Of a DNA stretch of 64,000 bases, positions 16,043-25,507 are shown piece by piece. Made by a program: the position numbers and the translations under genes. Each line of letters begins with the position of its first letter. The first letter of the stretch is position 1. The stretch is from Heliomarina baculiformis (GTDB lineage Bacteria > Pseudomonadota > Alphaproteobacteria > Rhodobacterales > Rhodobacteraceae). Below the pieces are notes generated by a model. That model saw nothing but the letters and a program-made list of their open reading frames with translations. It was not told the origin of the DNA and ran no database searches. The stretch is from contig NZ_JAIMIC010000001.1 of the NCBI RefSeq assembly GCF_019966545.1, positions 558,001 to 622,000 on the forward strand. Direction: 5' to 3'.

Positions 16043-18718
16043 TCATCCTTTGATTTCTCCCTTTGTCGGCAAAGTCACCCGAAAGCCTGCCCCCGACTGT
16101 CCCGCCAAATATACGACATCCCCGCCGAGGCGCTGCATGATCTCCCGGCAAATGGCGAGCCCTAAACCCGCGCCGCCCGCTTTCTCCGCACTCACCCGGG
16201 CGAATTTCTCAAATACCATCGCCTGCGCTTCGGTCGGGATGCCCGATCCGTTGTCAACCATGTCCACGACCACATTGTCCCCTGCCGTCCTTGCCGTGAT
16301 CCTCAACTGCGGCTGACCGGCATCGCAGTATTTCAGGGCATTCGTGATGAGGTTGATGAAAACCTGCGCCAAACGGTCCAGATCCGAATAAAGCGGAATA
16401 CGCTCAGACGCTTCATCGCGTATGACGTCAAGGCTGCCGTCCGCCCCGGCGAGGGCCGAAACGATGGAATGGTCGAGAACATCCTTCACGTTCCCCGGTC
16501 GCATATTAAGGCTGACCTGCCCGCTTTCCAGAACGCTGAGATCAAGCAGATCGTTCAGCAGCCGGGTCAGTCGCAGTGCTTCGTCATGGATGATCGTTGC
16601 GTATTTCCGTTTGTCCGCCTCGTCGAGATCGGACGCGTCTCGCAGAATTTCCGAAAAGGCCCTGATCGACGTCATCGGCGTGCGCAGCTCGTGGCTCACT
16701 TGGCTCAGGAATGTGTCCTTCTGAAGCGATATCTGCGTGAGCTTTTCATTCGCTTCTCTCAACTTTCGGGCTGTACGGCTCAACTCCTCGGACTGCGCTT
16801 CGAGCTGTGATGAATACTCAAGCATCTGCGCGGATTCATCCGCCACAGCCAGAAGATCCTGCACCGAGACCGAGCTTCCCCCGACAATCTGGCCGATCAT
16901 CGCGTGGGCAGTTGCCGCACCGACCGATCCGGCCAGCTGTCGCTCAAGCCGTTCAAGAAATTCCGGGGTCGGTTCAGGTAGTTGCCCGTACTCCCCCTGA
17001 AGGGCAGCTTCGCGTTGAAACAGATCGCGCGCATCCTGTGTGCCCAGAATACGCTGTGTCATGACCATCAGATCCTCACTCTGCGCGACGGACCCGGTCC
17101 AGCCCCGGGGACCGGCAGAGTGTTCAAAGACGTTCACAAACTGTGCACCCTGAAGGCGCTCAACCGGGTTCGGGAAACTCGCGACCGACACTATGAAAAA
17201 TGCCAGCGTGTTCAGCGTCAAGCTCCAGAGCACGCAATGCTCGATTGGATCCATTCCCGTAATCGAAAACAGCGCATGAGGCCGCAGGGCCGCGATGCCG
17301 AACAGCCCTTGCTCCATCACATGCTGCGGAATGAGCCCCGATCCGAGCCCCGGCAAGAGCAGAGAGAACATCCAGATGCCGAACCCGACGCTCAGCCCAG
17401 CAATAGCGCCAAGCCGGGTTGCACCGCGCCAGAACAGACCGCCCACCAATGCCGGCAATATCTGCGCGATCCCGGCAAAAGAAATCAGCCCGATCGACGC
17501 CAGTGCCGCGCCGCCGCCCGACATCTCGTAATAGGCAACGCCCAGCACCATGATCGCGCCAATGGAAATCCGGCGGGACAAGAGCACGATCTTGCGCACG
17601 TCGCCGGACTGGGACGCCTGCTGGGTCTGTGACGACAGCCAGATCGGCATGACGATCTGGTTCGACACCATCGTCGACAGCGCCATCGCCGCCACGATCA
17701 CCATCGATGTGGCCGAAGAAAACCCGCCGAGGAAGGACAACATGGCAAGACCTTCCCTGCCCTGGCTCAGCGGAATGGTCAGCACAAACAGGTCCGGGTT
17801 AGACCCGGCCGGCATCAGCTCAAGCCCGATGGCCGCAATCGGTACGACAAAAAGGCTCATCAACAACAGGTAGAGCGGAAAAGCCCAAGCCGCCGTTCTC
17901 AGATGCCTTTCGTCATCGTTTTCGACCACCATGACCTGGAACATGCGCGGCAGGCAGACAAAGGCTGCCGCCGCGAGAAAGGTGATCGACGCCCAGCGCC
18001 CACCGTCCACCTGCCACCGGCCAATCTCCGAGGCATCGATGCGCGCCATGGTCGCCTCTATCCCGCCGGACACTTGCCAGACGACAAAAACACCGACCGC
18101 AAGCAGGGCCACCAGCTTGACCACCGCTTCGATGGCGATTGCCATGACGACGCCATGGTGGCGTTCATTTGCGTCCAGATTGCGCGTACCGAACAGGATT
18201 GCAAAAACCGCCAGTCCCGCAGCCACCCAGATGACGGTAGCCCCGACCCTGTCATCCGAGCCCGGATCAGCATCTGCAAAAATCGAAAACGACAGGGTAA
18301 TTGATTGTAATTGAAGCGAAATATACGGCGTCACCCCGATCACGGCGAGGATCGTAACCCCAATGGCAAGCGTGTTTGACTTGCCATACCGTGACGACAA
18401 AAGGTCAGCGATGGACGTCACCCGGTGGCTACGCCCGATCCGGACCAATTTACGCAGCCCCCACCACCATCCGATCATCACCAACGTGGGACCAAGATAG
18501 ATCGTGACGAATTCCAACCCGGACCGGGCGGCATATCCAACCGCTCCGTAAAACGTCCAGGCGGTACAATATATCGACAGCGACAGGGTGTAGATCAAGG
18601 GCGACCGCAGCCAAGTGCTGCGCCCGCGCGCGGCCAGCCGGTCGGCCACGAAGGCCACGAGAAAAAGCAGGATTACGTAGCAAAAGCAGACCGATAGCAG
18701 CAGGTTCAGCGATGCCAT
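16043..18718 (-). CDS. sodium:solute symporter-histidine kinase fusion (CbrA-like)
   Basis: 891 aa. Residues 1 to about 500 form an SSS-family transporter with about 13 membrane segments (SIYCTAWTFYGAVGYAARSG; GFSSATSMVIVAAMALSTMVSN). A linker with a coiled coil (SQLEAQSEELSRTARKLREA) leads to a HisKA domain with His676 (SHELRTPMTS) and an HATPase with N box NLITNALKYC, G1 DNGSGIP and G2 GAGLGLAI. Such fusions couple substrate sensing or uptake to signalling. It overlaps the upstream small gene (TGATG), which in turn overlaps a response regulator. Confidence 0.92.
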   Translation of the reverse strand: MASLNLLLSVCFCYVILLFLVAFVADRLAARGRSTWLRSPLIYTLSLSIYCTAWTFYGAVGYAARSGLEFVTIYLGPTLVMIGWWWGLRKLVRIGRSHRVTSIADLLSSRYGKSNTLAIGVTILAVIGVTPYISLQLQSITLSFSIFADADPGSDDRVGATVIWVAAGLAVFAILFGTRNLDANERHHGVVMAIAIEAVVKLVALLAVGVFVVWQVSGGIEATMARIDASEIGRWQVDGGRWASITFLAAAAFVCLPRMFQVMVVENDDERHLRTAAWAFPLYLLLMSLFVVPIAAIGLELMPAGSNPDLFVLTIPLSQGREGLAMLSFLGGFSSATSMVIVAAMALSTMVSNQIVMPIWLSSQTQQASQSGDVRKIVLLSRRISIGAIMVLGVAYYEMSGGGAALASIGLISFAGIAQILPALVGGLFWRGATRLGAIAGLSVGFGIWMFSLLLPGLGSGLIPQHVMEQGLFGIAALRPHALFSITGMDPIEHCVLWSLTLNTLAFFIVSVASFPNPVERLQGAQFVNVFEHSAGPRGWTGSVAQSEDLMVMTQRILGTQDARDLFQREAALQGEYGQLPEPTPEFLERLERQLAGSVGAATAHAMIGQIVGGSSVSVQDLLAVADESAQMLEYSSQLEAQSEELSRTARKLREANEKLTQISLQKDTFLSQVSHELRTPMTSIRAFSEILRDASDLDEADKRKYATIIHDEALRLTRLLNDLLDLSVLESGQVSLNMRPGNVKDVLDHSIVSALAGADGSLDVIRDEASERIPLYSDLDRLAQVFINLITNALKYCDAGQPQLRITARTAGDNVVVDMVDNGSGIPTEAQAMVFEKFARVSAEKAGGAGLGLAICREIMQRLGGDVVYLAGQSGAGFRVTLPTKGEIKG

Positions 18719-19008
18719 CAGTCGATCTCACGTTGGTCCGACTTCGCCCAGCTCCTTGTCACAAGACCAAACAGCGCGATGGCAAGGATCAAGCCGCCCC
18801 AGACGCCGAACAGGTAGAGTATCGCGCTCGAGGTCTGGACCTTTTCGCTCTCGTCCCCCACCGGCCAGAGCAACGGCACCATGAATAACCCGGCCCCGAA
18901 TATCGGCATCAGCCGCGCGACTTCGCTTAGGCGGCGGCGGCGGTAGCTCTGCCGTTCGAGAAACAACGTCGGACCACGGGGTGTCTCGCCTCCCCGCCGC
19001 TCACTCAT
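18718..19008 (-). CDS. two-TM small protein between regulator and kinase
   Basis: 96 aa: a basic N terminus (ERQSYRRRRLSEVARL), hydrophobic helices at about 31-49 and 61-83, and a short charged tail. Overlaps both neighbours by 1-4 bp (ATGA with the response regulator, TGATG with the kinase), so it is made in step with them. Small membrane proteins also accompany many sodium/acetate symporters (DUF485/4212 types), but I cannot assign this one to those families. It may be an accessory subunit of the transporter-kinase. Confidence 0.75.
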   Translation of the reverse strand: MSERRGGETPRGPTLFLERQSYRRRRLSEVARLMPIFGAGLFMVPLLWPVGDESEKVQTSSAILYLFGVWGGLILAIALFGLVTRSWAKSDQREID

Positions 19009-19385
19009 GAACGAGAAGCCTGCGCCACGAGATCGCGAACCGCCGTCAGGACTTCGGTATTCGAAAAGGGTTTTGTCATGAAACGACTGACCCCTGCCTT
19101 TTCAGCCATGTCCCGATCCCGCGATTGACCCCGCGCCGTCAGCATAAGCACAGGCAGACCGGCCAGTTCGACGATCTCGCGCAGGTCCCGCAGAATATCC
19201 ATGCCGCTTCTGCCGGGCAGCATCATGTCAAGGATGACAAGATCAGGTTTGGCTTCTTGCACCACTTTTACAGCATCTGTTCCGTCGGAATGCGTGTTCA
19301 CGTTCCATCCATCCCGCGTCAGCAGGAAACGTATCGCTTCGATGATGTTTGGCTCATCCTCGATCAGCAAAACTCTTCGGCTCAT
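19005..19385 (-). CDS. single-domain response regulator
   Basis: 126 aa CheY-like receiver with no output domain. Acidic pocket Glu9-Asp10, phosphoacceptor Asp53 (VILDMMLPG), Thr83 (MLTARG) and Lys105 (MTKPF) are all present, so it should be phosphorylatable. First gene of the three-gene overlapping set with the 2-TM protein and the transporter-kinase; probably the direct target of that kinase. With no DNA-binding domain it must act by protein contact. Confidence 0.92.
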   Translation of the reverse strand: MSRRVLLIEDEPNIIEAIRFLLTRDGWNVNTHSDGTDAVKVVQEAKPDLVILDMMLPGRSGMDILRDLREIVELAGLPVLMLTARGQSRDRDMAEKAGVSRFMTKPFSNTEVLTAVRDLVAQASRS

Positions 19386-19482
19386 TGATCGTCACTCCTC
19401 CCCAAGTGCTGCGCAGATCTGCGCCGATCAAGCAATAAATTGCCGTTTTTCCTGCAACTCTAGGCAAGCTTCCTCGGGCTTG

Positions 19483-20790
19483 TCAAAAGTCTTGACGCAA
19501 AACCGAAGGTTCACGTCGCGCAATGCAGCGCTGTCTCGGGCAGACGCGGCATGTACTTCCCAGTCGAACCGTACCGCTTGCCGGCTCCTCATCGCCGGGC
19601 TTTGGCAAGATGAGCATGACAGAATGGTACAAGGGGTTTTCGGTCAGGTCCGGCGTGTTCACAGGCCAGGACTGGGCGTAGCAGGTAAATCCGGCTCCGC
19701 CTCTTCCTGCCTGAACCACATCGCGCCGCAAGGCGACCAAGGGGCGGTTCAGCGCAAGAAACAATGGCCAAAGCGGGCAAGGCACGCCGAAACGCGGCAT
19801 GGCGAACCCTTCGACGTTCTTGCGCAGCAACATGCCGCCCGAGCTGTCACAAATCACCAGCCCCGCCCCCTGTGGCACAACCGTTTCGGGCATTGCAGCG
19901 ATGCGCCGCAAGACTTCGGGTATGCCCGCCCCGAATTCACCCGCCAGTTGCGCCGGATCGGGTCCAAACTTTGCGCAGGCTTCGGAAAACGGCTCCAGCG
20001 GCAAGGCAAGCGCGTCCGAGCGGTATTGCCTCAGGAAATCCACCGCAATCCGTCGCGACGCGCGCGAGGCCAGTTCAGATCGCCCCTCGACCAATTCTTC
20101 CGGCGTCTTGAGCCCTTCCTCCAGTTCCGGAAAGTGATAGCCCTGTGCTGCACAGAACGCTTCGGCCTCTTCGCGGGGGATACTGCCGGGGTTCTCGCTC
20201 CGGTCGCTTTCATCCAGATAGGACACCAAGGTCTTGCTGCTTTCAGCAAGCCGCAGGCTGTCTTCGTTCAGGTTGCGGTGAAAACGGTCGCGCCATTTCG
20301 GCTCAAGATCGCCTGTTTCGGCAAGGATCGAGGCGGTCGAGCGGATCGACGCCGCGGTTGAGAGTACCTCGTGCAACGAAGCGGCAAGATCCGGGTCGTG
20401 GGACAACCGATCCGACAGGATATCAACGGTGCGCTCAAGCGAGGCAATCCTGCGGTGCGATTGTGCTAGAACCTGCGCCCAGCCCGGAAACCGGCCCGCG
20501 AATTCATCAACCCTTTCGGTTTCCGCCTGCACCTTGTCCGCATCCGCGGCCGCCTCGCGCAGGGTCGAGATCAGCGCCGCCTCCGCCCCTTCCGAGAGCA
20601 TGGAGGGCTCGACCCCCAGTACATGGGCTATATTGACAAGTAGTTTGCCACCGATTCTGCGGCGGTTGTGTTCGATGAGATTGAGATATGAGGCCGAAAT
20701 CCCGGCCTCTCGCGCCAGTTCGGCCTGACGCATCCCCGCGATCAGCCGCCGCTCGCGGATACGTCCGCCCGTCAGGGTGTCTCTTGCCAC
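19483..20790 (-). CDS. XRE family regulator with C-terminal short-chain acyl-CoA-type domain (ScfR/RamB-like)
   Basis: 435 aa. An N-terminal helix-turn-helix (about 7-62: IRERRLIAGMRQAELAREAG) is followed by a long helical linker, an IrrE-like zinc-peptidase-derived middle region and a C-terminal DUF2083 domain with cysteines (STCRVCPRQRC). RamB and ScfR-type regulators respond to short-chain acyl-CoA or control glyoxylate/methylcitrate genes. GTG start, preceded by a strong GGGGGAG site. It is divergent from an ABC importer and is its likely controller. Confidence 0.85.
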   Translation of the reverse strand: MARDTLTGGRIRERRLIAGMRQAELAREAGISASYLNLIEHNRRRIGGKLLVNIAHVLGVEPSMLSEGAEAALISTLREAAADADKVQAETERVDEFAGRFPGWAQVLAQSHRRIASLERTVDILSDRLSHDPDLAASLHEVLSTAASIRSTASILAETGDLEPKWRDRFHRNLNEDSLRLAESSKTLVSYLDESDRSENPGSIPREEAEAFCAAQGYHFPELEEGLKTPEELVEGRSELASRASRRIAVDFLRQYRSDALALPLEPFSEACAKFGPDPAQLAGEFGAGIPEVLRRIAAMPETVVPQGAGLVICDSSGGMLLRKNVEGFAMPRFGVPCPLWPLFLALNRPLVALRRDVVQAGRGGAGFTCYAQSWPVNTPDLTENPLYHSVMLILPKPGDEEPASGTVRLGSTCRVCPRQRCIARREPSVLRQDF

Positions 20791-21020
20791 ACTCGCTCCC
20801 CCGCTTTGTCAGGCAATTTCAAAGGGTTTCTGCATCGCAACATAATTAATTTTACAAGAAACGTACCGCCTATGTACATTTATTGACAAAATTATCTTTC
20901 GGAACAAGGGGTTTATTGCGAAGTTTTCGGAACTGTCCTCTTATTTGATTTGCACATACGTGCCTGTGTCGCGTTCGTTGAGGAGCGTCGCGATGCGTTT
21001 TTCGAAAAGGGAGGATATTC
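20791..21020. promoter_or_regulatory. divergent promoter region between the XRE regulator and the ABC importer
   Basis: 230 bp, distinctly A/T-rich in the middle (20840-20900), with a TTGACA at 20883-20888 but no well spaced -10 that I can defend. The importer gene has an AGGGAGG-type ribosome site at its end. I see no convincing operator palindrome. Confidence 0.5.
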
Positions 21021-22382
21021 ATGTCCAAATATGATGTCACACGTCGGGGCGTGCTGAGAACCGGCGCTATAGCCGGCGCTGGCTTTGCTCTGCCGACATA
21101 CCTGCGCGCTCAGGAAAGCGGTTATTTGAACGCCCCTACGGGCAGCACGGTTACACTTGGTTTCAACGTACCCCAGACCGGCCCCTATGCCGACGAGGGC
21201 GCTGACGAACTGCGCGCCTTTGAACTGGCGGTCGAGCATCTCAACGGCGAAGGCGACGGCGGCATGCTGAATACCTTCAGCTCCAAGTCGCTCAGCGGCA
21301 GCGGCATCCTCGGCAAAAAAGTCGAATTCGTCACCGGCGATACGCAAACGAAATCGGACGCAGCCCGAGCATCCGCCAAGTCGATGATCGAAAAAGACGG
21401 TGCGATCATGATTTCCGGCGGCTCGTCTTCGGGTGTGGCCGTCGCGGTTCAGGGTCTCTGCCAAGAGGCAGGCGTCATCTTCATGGCTGGCCTGACCCAC
21501 TCGAACGACACCACCGGCAAGGATAAGAAGGCCAACGGTTTCCGTCACTTCTTCAACGCTTACATGTCGGCCGCCGCGCTGGCGCCGGTTCTCAAGAACC
21601 TCTACGGCGACGACCGTCGCGCCTATCACCTGACGGCGGATTACACTTGGGGCTGGACCCAGCAGGAATCCATCGCGGCCGCGACCGAGGCAATGGGCTG
21701 GGAAACCGTCAACAACGTGCTGACACCGCTGGCTTCGACGGACTTCTCGTCCTACATCGCGCCGGTGCTGAACTCTGGCGCAGACGTGCTGGTTCTCAAC
21801 CACTACGGCGGCAACATGGTCAACTCGCTCACCAACGCCGTCCAGTTCGGTCTGCGTGAAAAGCAGGCCAACGGCAAGAATTTCGAGATCGTCGTTCCGC
21901 TCTACTCCGAGCTCATGGCGAAAGGTGCCGGCAAGAACATCGCGGGCATCGTCGGCTCCCAGAACTGGGACTGGAAACTCGAAAACGAAATGGGCGACAA
22001 ATACGCTGGCACCAACGCCTTCGTGAAGTCCTTTGGCGAGAAATACGGCTTCCCGCCGTCGCAGGCCGCCCAGACCTGCTATGCGCAGACGCTGCTCTAC
22101 GCAGACGCAGCCGAGCGTGCAGGCACCTTCAATCCTTGCGCAATCGTGGAAGCGCTCGAGGGATACGAATTCGACGGCCTCGGCAACGGTCCGACCTCCT
22201 ATCGTGCTGAAGACCACCAGTGCTTCAAGGACGTTGTTGTCGTGAAGGGTGCGGCCGATCCTGAGGACGAATTCAACCTCGTGGAAATCGTCGAAGTCAC
22301 TCCGGTCGAGCAGGTCACCTACGAGCCCGATCACCCGATGTTCGCCGGCGGCGAACTCGGTCAGTGCAACCCCGGCGCATAA
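21021..22382 (+). CDS. ABC transporter substrate-binding protein, Tat-exported
   Basis: 453 aa, a periplasmic type I binding protein of the Leu/Ile/Val-urea class (Peripla_BP_6). The N terminus has a twin-arginine motif (TRRGVLR, Arg8-Arg9) before a hydrophobic stretch, suggesting folded export by Tat, less common than Sec for this family. Key segments: FNVPQTGPYADEGADELRAF, MISGGSSSGVAVAVQGLCQE, YTWGWTQQES. It opens a complete five-gene importer. The ligand is unknown; the neighbouring acyl-CoA-type regulator hints at a carboxylate or short-chain acid. Confidence 0.88.
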   Translation: MSKYDVTRRGVLRTGAIAGAGFALPTYLRAQESGYLNAPTGSTVTLGFNVPQTGPYADEGADELRAFELAVEHLNGEGDGGMLNTFSSKSLSGSGILGKKVEFVTGDTQTKSDAARASAKSMIEKDGAIMISGGSSSGVAVAVQGLCQEAGVIFMAGLTHSNDTTGKDKKANGFRHFFNAYMSAAALAPVLKNLYGDDRRAYHLTADYTWGWTQQESIAAATEAMGWETVNNVLTPLASTDFSSYIAPVLNSGADVLVLNHYGGNMVNSLTNAVQFGLREKQANGKNFEIVVPLYSELMAKGAGKNIAGIVGSQNWDWKLENEMGDKYAGTNAFVKSFGEKYGFPPSQAAQTCYAQTLLYADAAERAGTFNPCAIVEALEGYEFDGLGNGPTSYRAEDHQCFKDVVVVKGAADPEDEFNLVEIVEVTPVEQVTYEPDHPMFAGGELGQCNPGA

Positions 22383-22400
22383 GAACCGGATCGCATTGTT

Positions 22401-22424
22401 CAGGGCGGGTTTCAGCCCGCCCTG
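22401..22424 (+). promoter_or_regulatory. intercistronic stem-loop after the binding-protein gene
   Basis: CAGGGCGGG pairs perfectly with CCCGCCCTG (9 bp, loop TTTCAG), with no T run after it. Such hairpins protect the upstream message or cause partial termination, giving more binding protein than membrane subunits. Confidence 0.65.
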
Positions 22425-22500
22425 ACGCGCTGACTGGCGGGCTGTGCGCGAAAGCCGCCTTCCGCGCGATCAATGATAAGTAACCATTGGGGGCAACGTC

Positions 22501-23532
22501 ATGGACGCCATCATCCTTCAACTACTCAACGGGTTGGACAAAGGGTCCGCCTATGCGCTGATTGCGCTTGGCCTGACCCTGATTTTCGGCACGTTGGGGG
22601 TCGTCAACTTCGCTCATGGCGCGATCTTCATGATCGGCGCATTCTGCGCCGTTACGCTGAGCAAACTCTTCAACCTCAGCCATAAGTCTTCTGAACCGTC
22701 GGGCACCGATTTCCTCGGCAACCCGAAATACGAAGACATCCTCTACGTGAAAGACTGGTTCGGCGAAAGTTTCGGCGCCTGGATGATCGACTGGTCAGTA
22801 CCGCTGGCCGTCATCTTTGCGATTCCGATCATGGTCGGTCTTGGCTTTCTGATGGAGCGCGGACTTATCAAGCATTTTTACAAACGCCCCCACGCCGATC
22901 AGATCCTCGTGACCTTCGGTCTTGCCATCGTGCTTCAGGAGATCATCAAGTATTTCTACGGTGCCAACCCGATCCCGACAACCGCCCCCGAAGCATTTCG
23001 TGGCAGCTTCGATTTCGGCGTCCTGCTCGGGTTCGACCAGAACGCCATCATCTACCCCTACTGGCGACTGGTCTATTTCGGCTTCTCAGCCCTGATCATC
23101 GGCGCGGTCTTTGCCTTCCTGCAATTCACCACGTTTGGCATGGTTGTGCGCGCGGGCATGGCAGATCGTGAAACGGTCGGCCTGCTCGGCATCAACATCA
23201 ACCGCCGCTTTACCATCATGTTCGGCATCGCCGCTGCTGTCGCAGGACTCGCGGGCGTCATGTACGCGCCGATCAACTCCCCCAACTATCACATGGGGAT
23301 GGACTTCCTCGTGCTAAGCTTCGTTGTGGTCGTGGTCGGCGGCATGGGATCCCTGCCCGGTGCCGTGCTGGCGGGTTTCCTGCTTGGTATTCTCGAAAGC
23401 TTCGCCTCGATGAACGAGGTCAAGAACGTCCTGCCCGGCATCGACCAGATCATCATCTACCTCGTTGCCATCATTATCTTGCTGACACGTCCGCGTGGCC
23501 TGATGGGTCGCCGTGGCGTGATGGAGGAATAA
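22501..23532 (+). CDS. ABC transporter permease, LivH type
   Basis: 343 aa. About eight membrane segments with the LivH signature ([30 protein letters not shown] near the N terminus and the cytoplasmic EAA-like loop [20 protein letters not shown]). Somewhat longer than LivH (about 300 aa) owing to an insert near residues 60-95 ([20 protein letters not shown]). Forms the membrane channel with the LivM-type partner 4 bp downstream. Confidence 0.9.
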   Translation: MDAIILQLLNGLDKGSAYALIALGLTLIFGTLGVVNFAHGAIFMIGAFCAVTLSKLFNLSHKSSEPSGTDFLGNPKYEDILYVKDWFGESFGAWMIDWSVPLAVIFAIPIMVGLGFLMERGLIKHFYKRPHADQILVTFGLAIVLQEIIKYFYGANPIPTTAPEAFRGSFDFGVLLGFDQNAIIYPYWRLVYFGFSALIIGAVFAFLQFTTFGMVVRAGMADRETVGLLGININRRFTIMFGIAAAVAGLAGVMYAPINSPNYHMGMDFLVLSFVVVVVGGMGSLPGAVLAGFLLGILESFASMNEVKNVLPGIDQIIIYLVAIIILLTRPRGLMGRRGVMEE

Positions 23533-23536
23533 GCCC

Positions 23537-24730
23537 ATGCTCGGTCTCACCCCCAAGGATACGACGCTGCTGATCATCGTGGCCATCCTGACCTTGTTCG
23601 CACCGTTCATCCTGAACCCGTTTCCCACCGACAGCGCGATGGCACAGTTCAACGCGGGCTATCCCGACCTGATGCAGCGTTTCGTGATCTTCGGGATCTT
23701 TGCCATCGGCTTCAACATCCTCTTCGGCCTGACTGGCTATCTCAGCTTCGGTCACGCCGCCTTCCTCGGGGTCGGCAGCTATTCCGCCGTCTGGATGATG
23801 AAACTGCTGACCATGAACGTGATCCCCGCGATCGTCCTTTCGGTCATAGTCGCAGGCCTGTTCTCGGTCGTCATCGGCTATATCTCCCTGCGCCGTTCAG
23901 GCATCTACTTCTCGATCCTGACACTCGCCTTTGCGCAGATGTCCTATAACCTCGCCTACTCGGTGCTCACGCCGGTCACCAACGGTGAAACCGGCCTCCA
24001 GATCGCCCTCGACGATCCGCGCATCCTCGACGGCGCAAACGCGCCGCAATACCCGAACCTGTTCGGGACCGAGATGAACGACGCGGTGACCATGACCCTT
24101 GGTCCCTGGGCCTTTACCTTCTCGGTCGGTTACTACGTCTGCGCGATCATCATGATGCTGGCCTTCTATCTTTCGATCCGCATTTTCCGCTCGCCTTTCG
24201 GCATGATGCTGCGCGCGGTCAAATCCAACCAGCAGCGGATGAACTACACCGGCCTCAATACCCGCCCCTACACGCTGGCCGCCTTTGTCATCTCGGGCAT
24301 GTACGCCGGTCTCGCCGGTGGGCTCATGGCCTCGATGGATCCGCTGGCAGGGGCTGAACGGATGCAATGGACGGCAAGTGGTGAAGTCGTGCTGATGACG
24401 ATTCTCGGCGGTGCGGGCACCCTGATCGGTCCGGTCGTGGGCGCTGGTTTCATCAAGTATTTCGAGAACATCTTCTCGAAGATCAACGACTCCATCCTGC
24501 ACCAATGGTTCTCTTTCATGCCGGAAGGGCTTGAAGATCTGCTCGTCTTCCTCGTCCACCCGTTCATTGGCAAGGGATGGCACCTGACGCTTGGTCTCTT
24601 GTTCATGCTGGTCGTGATCTTCCTGCCCGGCGGTCTTGTCGAAGGCGGTCAGCGCCTAAGCAAGATGTTCCGTCGCAAGGCCAAGACCTCGGACGAAAAG
24701 ACCGACGGCAAAACCTCTCCCGCCGAATAG
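23537..24730 (+). CDS. ABC transporter permease, LivM type
   Basis: 397 aa with about nine to ten membrane segments. Family blocks include [35 protein letters not shown] and the coupling loop [19 protein letters not shown] charged C-terminal extension ([19 protein letters not shown]) is cytoplasmic. Partner of the LivH-type subunit; the next gene begins 9 bp later. Confidence 0.9.
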   Translation: MLGLTPKDTTLLIIVAILTLFAPFILNPFPTDSAMAQFNAGYPDLMQRFVIFGIFAIGFNILFGLTGYLSFGHAAFLGVGSYSAVWMMKLLTMNVIPAIVLSVIVAGLFSVVIGYISLRRSGIYFSILTLAFAQMSYNLAYSVLTPVTNGETGLQIALDDPRILDGANAPQYPNLFGTEMNDAVTMTLGPWAFTFSVGYYVCAIIMMLAFYLSIRIFRSPFGMMLRAVKSNQQRMNYTGLNTRPYTLAAFVISGMYAGLAGGLMASMDPLAGAERMQWTASGEVVLMTILGGAGTLIGPVVGAGFIKYFENIFSKINDSILHQWFSFMPEGLEDLLVFLVHPFIGKGWHLTLGLLFMLVVIFLPGGLVEGGQRLSKMFRRKAKTSDEKTDGKTSPAE

Positions 24731-24739
24731 GAGCGCATC

Positions 24740-25495
24740 ATGGGTATTCTTGAAATCAAGAACGTCAACAAGCGCTTCGGCGGTTTGCAGGCACTTGGCA
24801 ATGTCAATCTCTCGGTCGCAGAAAACACGGTTCACGCGATCATCGGCCCGAACGGGGCAGGTAAATCGACCCTGCTCAACTGCCTCGTCGGCAAGCTGAT
24901 CCCGGATACCGGGTCGGTCATGTTCGACGGACAGTCGGTGCTGGGCCGCGCCCCCTACGAGATCAACCAGATGGGGATCAGCCGCGTGTTCCAGACGCCC
25001 GAGATCTTTGGCGATCTGACGGTGATGGAAAATATGCTCATCCCCTGCTTTGCCAAACGCGACGGGTCGTTTGAGATGAACGCGCTGGCATCCATGTCAA
25101 AACAACGCGACATAATGGAAAAGGCCGAACAGATGCTGGTCGACATGAACATGGCCGACAAGCGGCACATGCACGCGGCTTCCATGTCGCGCGGCGACAA
25201 GCGTCGGCTTGAAATCGGCATGTGTCTCAGTCAGGAACCGCGCCTCCTCTTGCTCGACGAACCGACTGCGGGCATGGCGCGCGCAGACACCAACAACACC
25301 ATCGACCTGCTCAAACAGATCAGTGCCGAACGCGACATTACCATCGCCATCATTGAACATGACATGCATGTGGTTTTCAGCCTCGCGCAGCGGATCACGG
25401 TTTTGGCGCAGGGCACACCGCTGGTCGAAGACACACCGGAAAAAATCAAGGGCCACCCCAAGGTACGCGAAGCTTACCTCGGCGAGAGCGCATAA
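24740..25495 (+). CDS. ABC transporter ATPase, LivG type
   Basis: 251 aa. Walker A GPNGAGKST, Walker B RLLLLDEPTAGM and H-loop IEHDMH are intact. The signature motif reads MSRGDKRRLEIG rather than LSGGQ, a divergence in the loop that contacts the partner's ATP. Ends SVPNATLP-free with a typical LivG tail (KVREAYLGESA). Likely a heterodimer with the LivF-type ATPase encoded just downstream. Confidence 0.9.
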   Translation: MGILEIKNVNKRFGGLQALGNVNLSVAENTVHAIIGPNGAGKSTLLNCLVGKLIPDTGSVMFDGQSVLGRAPYEINQMGISRVFQTPEIFGDLTVMENMLIPCFAKRDGSFEMNALASMSKQRDIMEKAEQMLVDMNMADKRHMHAASMSRGDKRRLEIGMCLSQEPRLLLLDEPTAGMARADTNNTIDLLKQISAERDITIAIIEHDMHVVFSLAQRITVLAQGTPLVEDTPEKIKGHPKVREAYLGESA

Positions 25496-25507
25496 GGAGA
25501 AGACCTC

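Noticed and set aside
20913-22334. 473-codon minus-strand frame
   Set aside because: Antisense to the ABC binding-protein gene, which has a signal sequence and family motifs.
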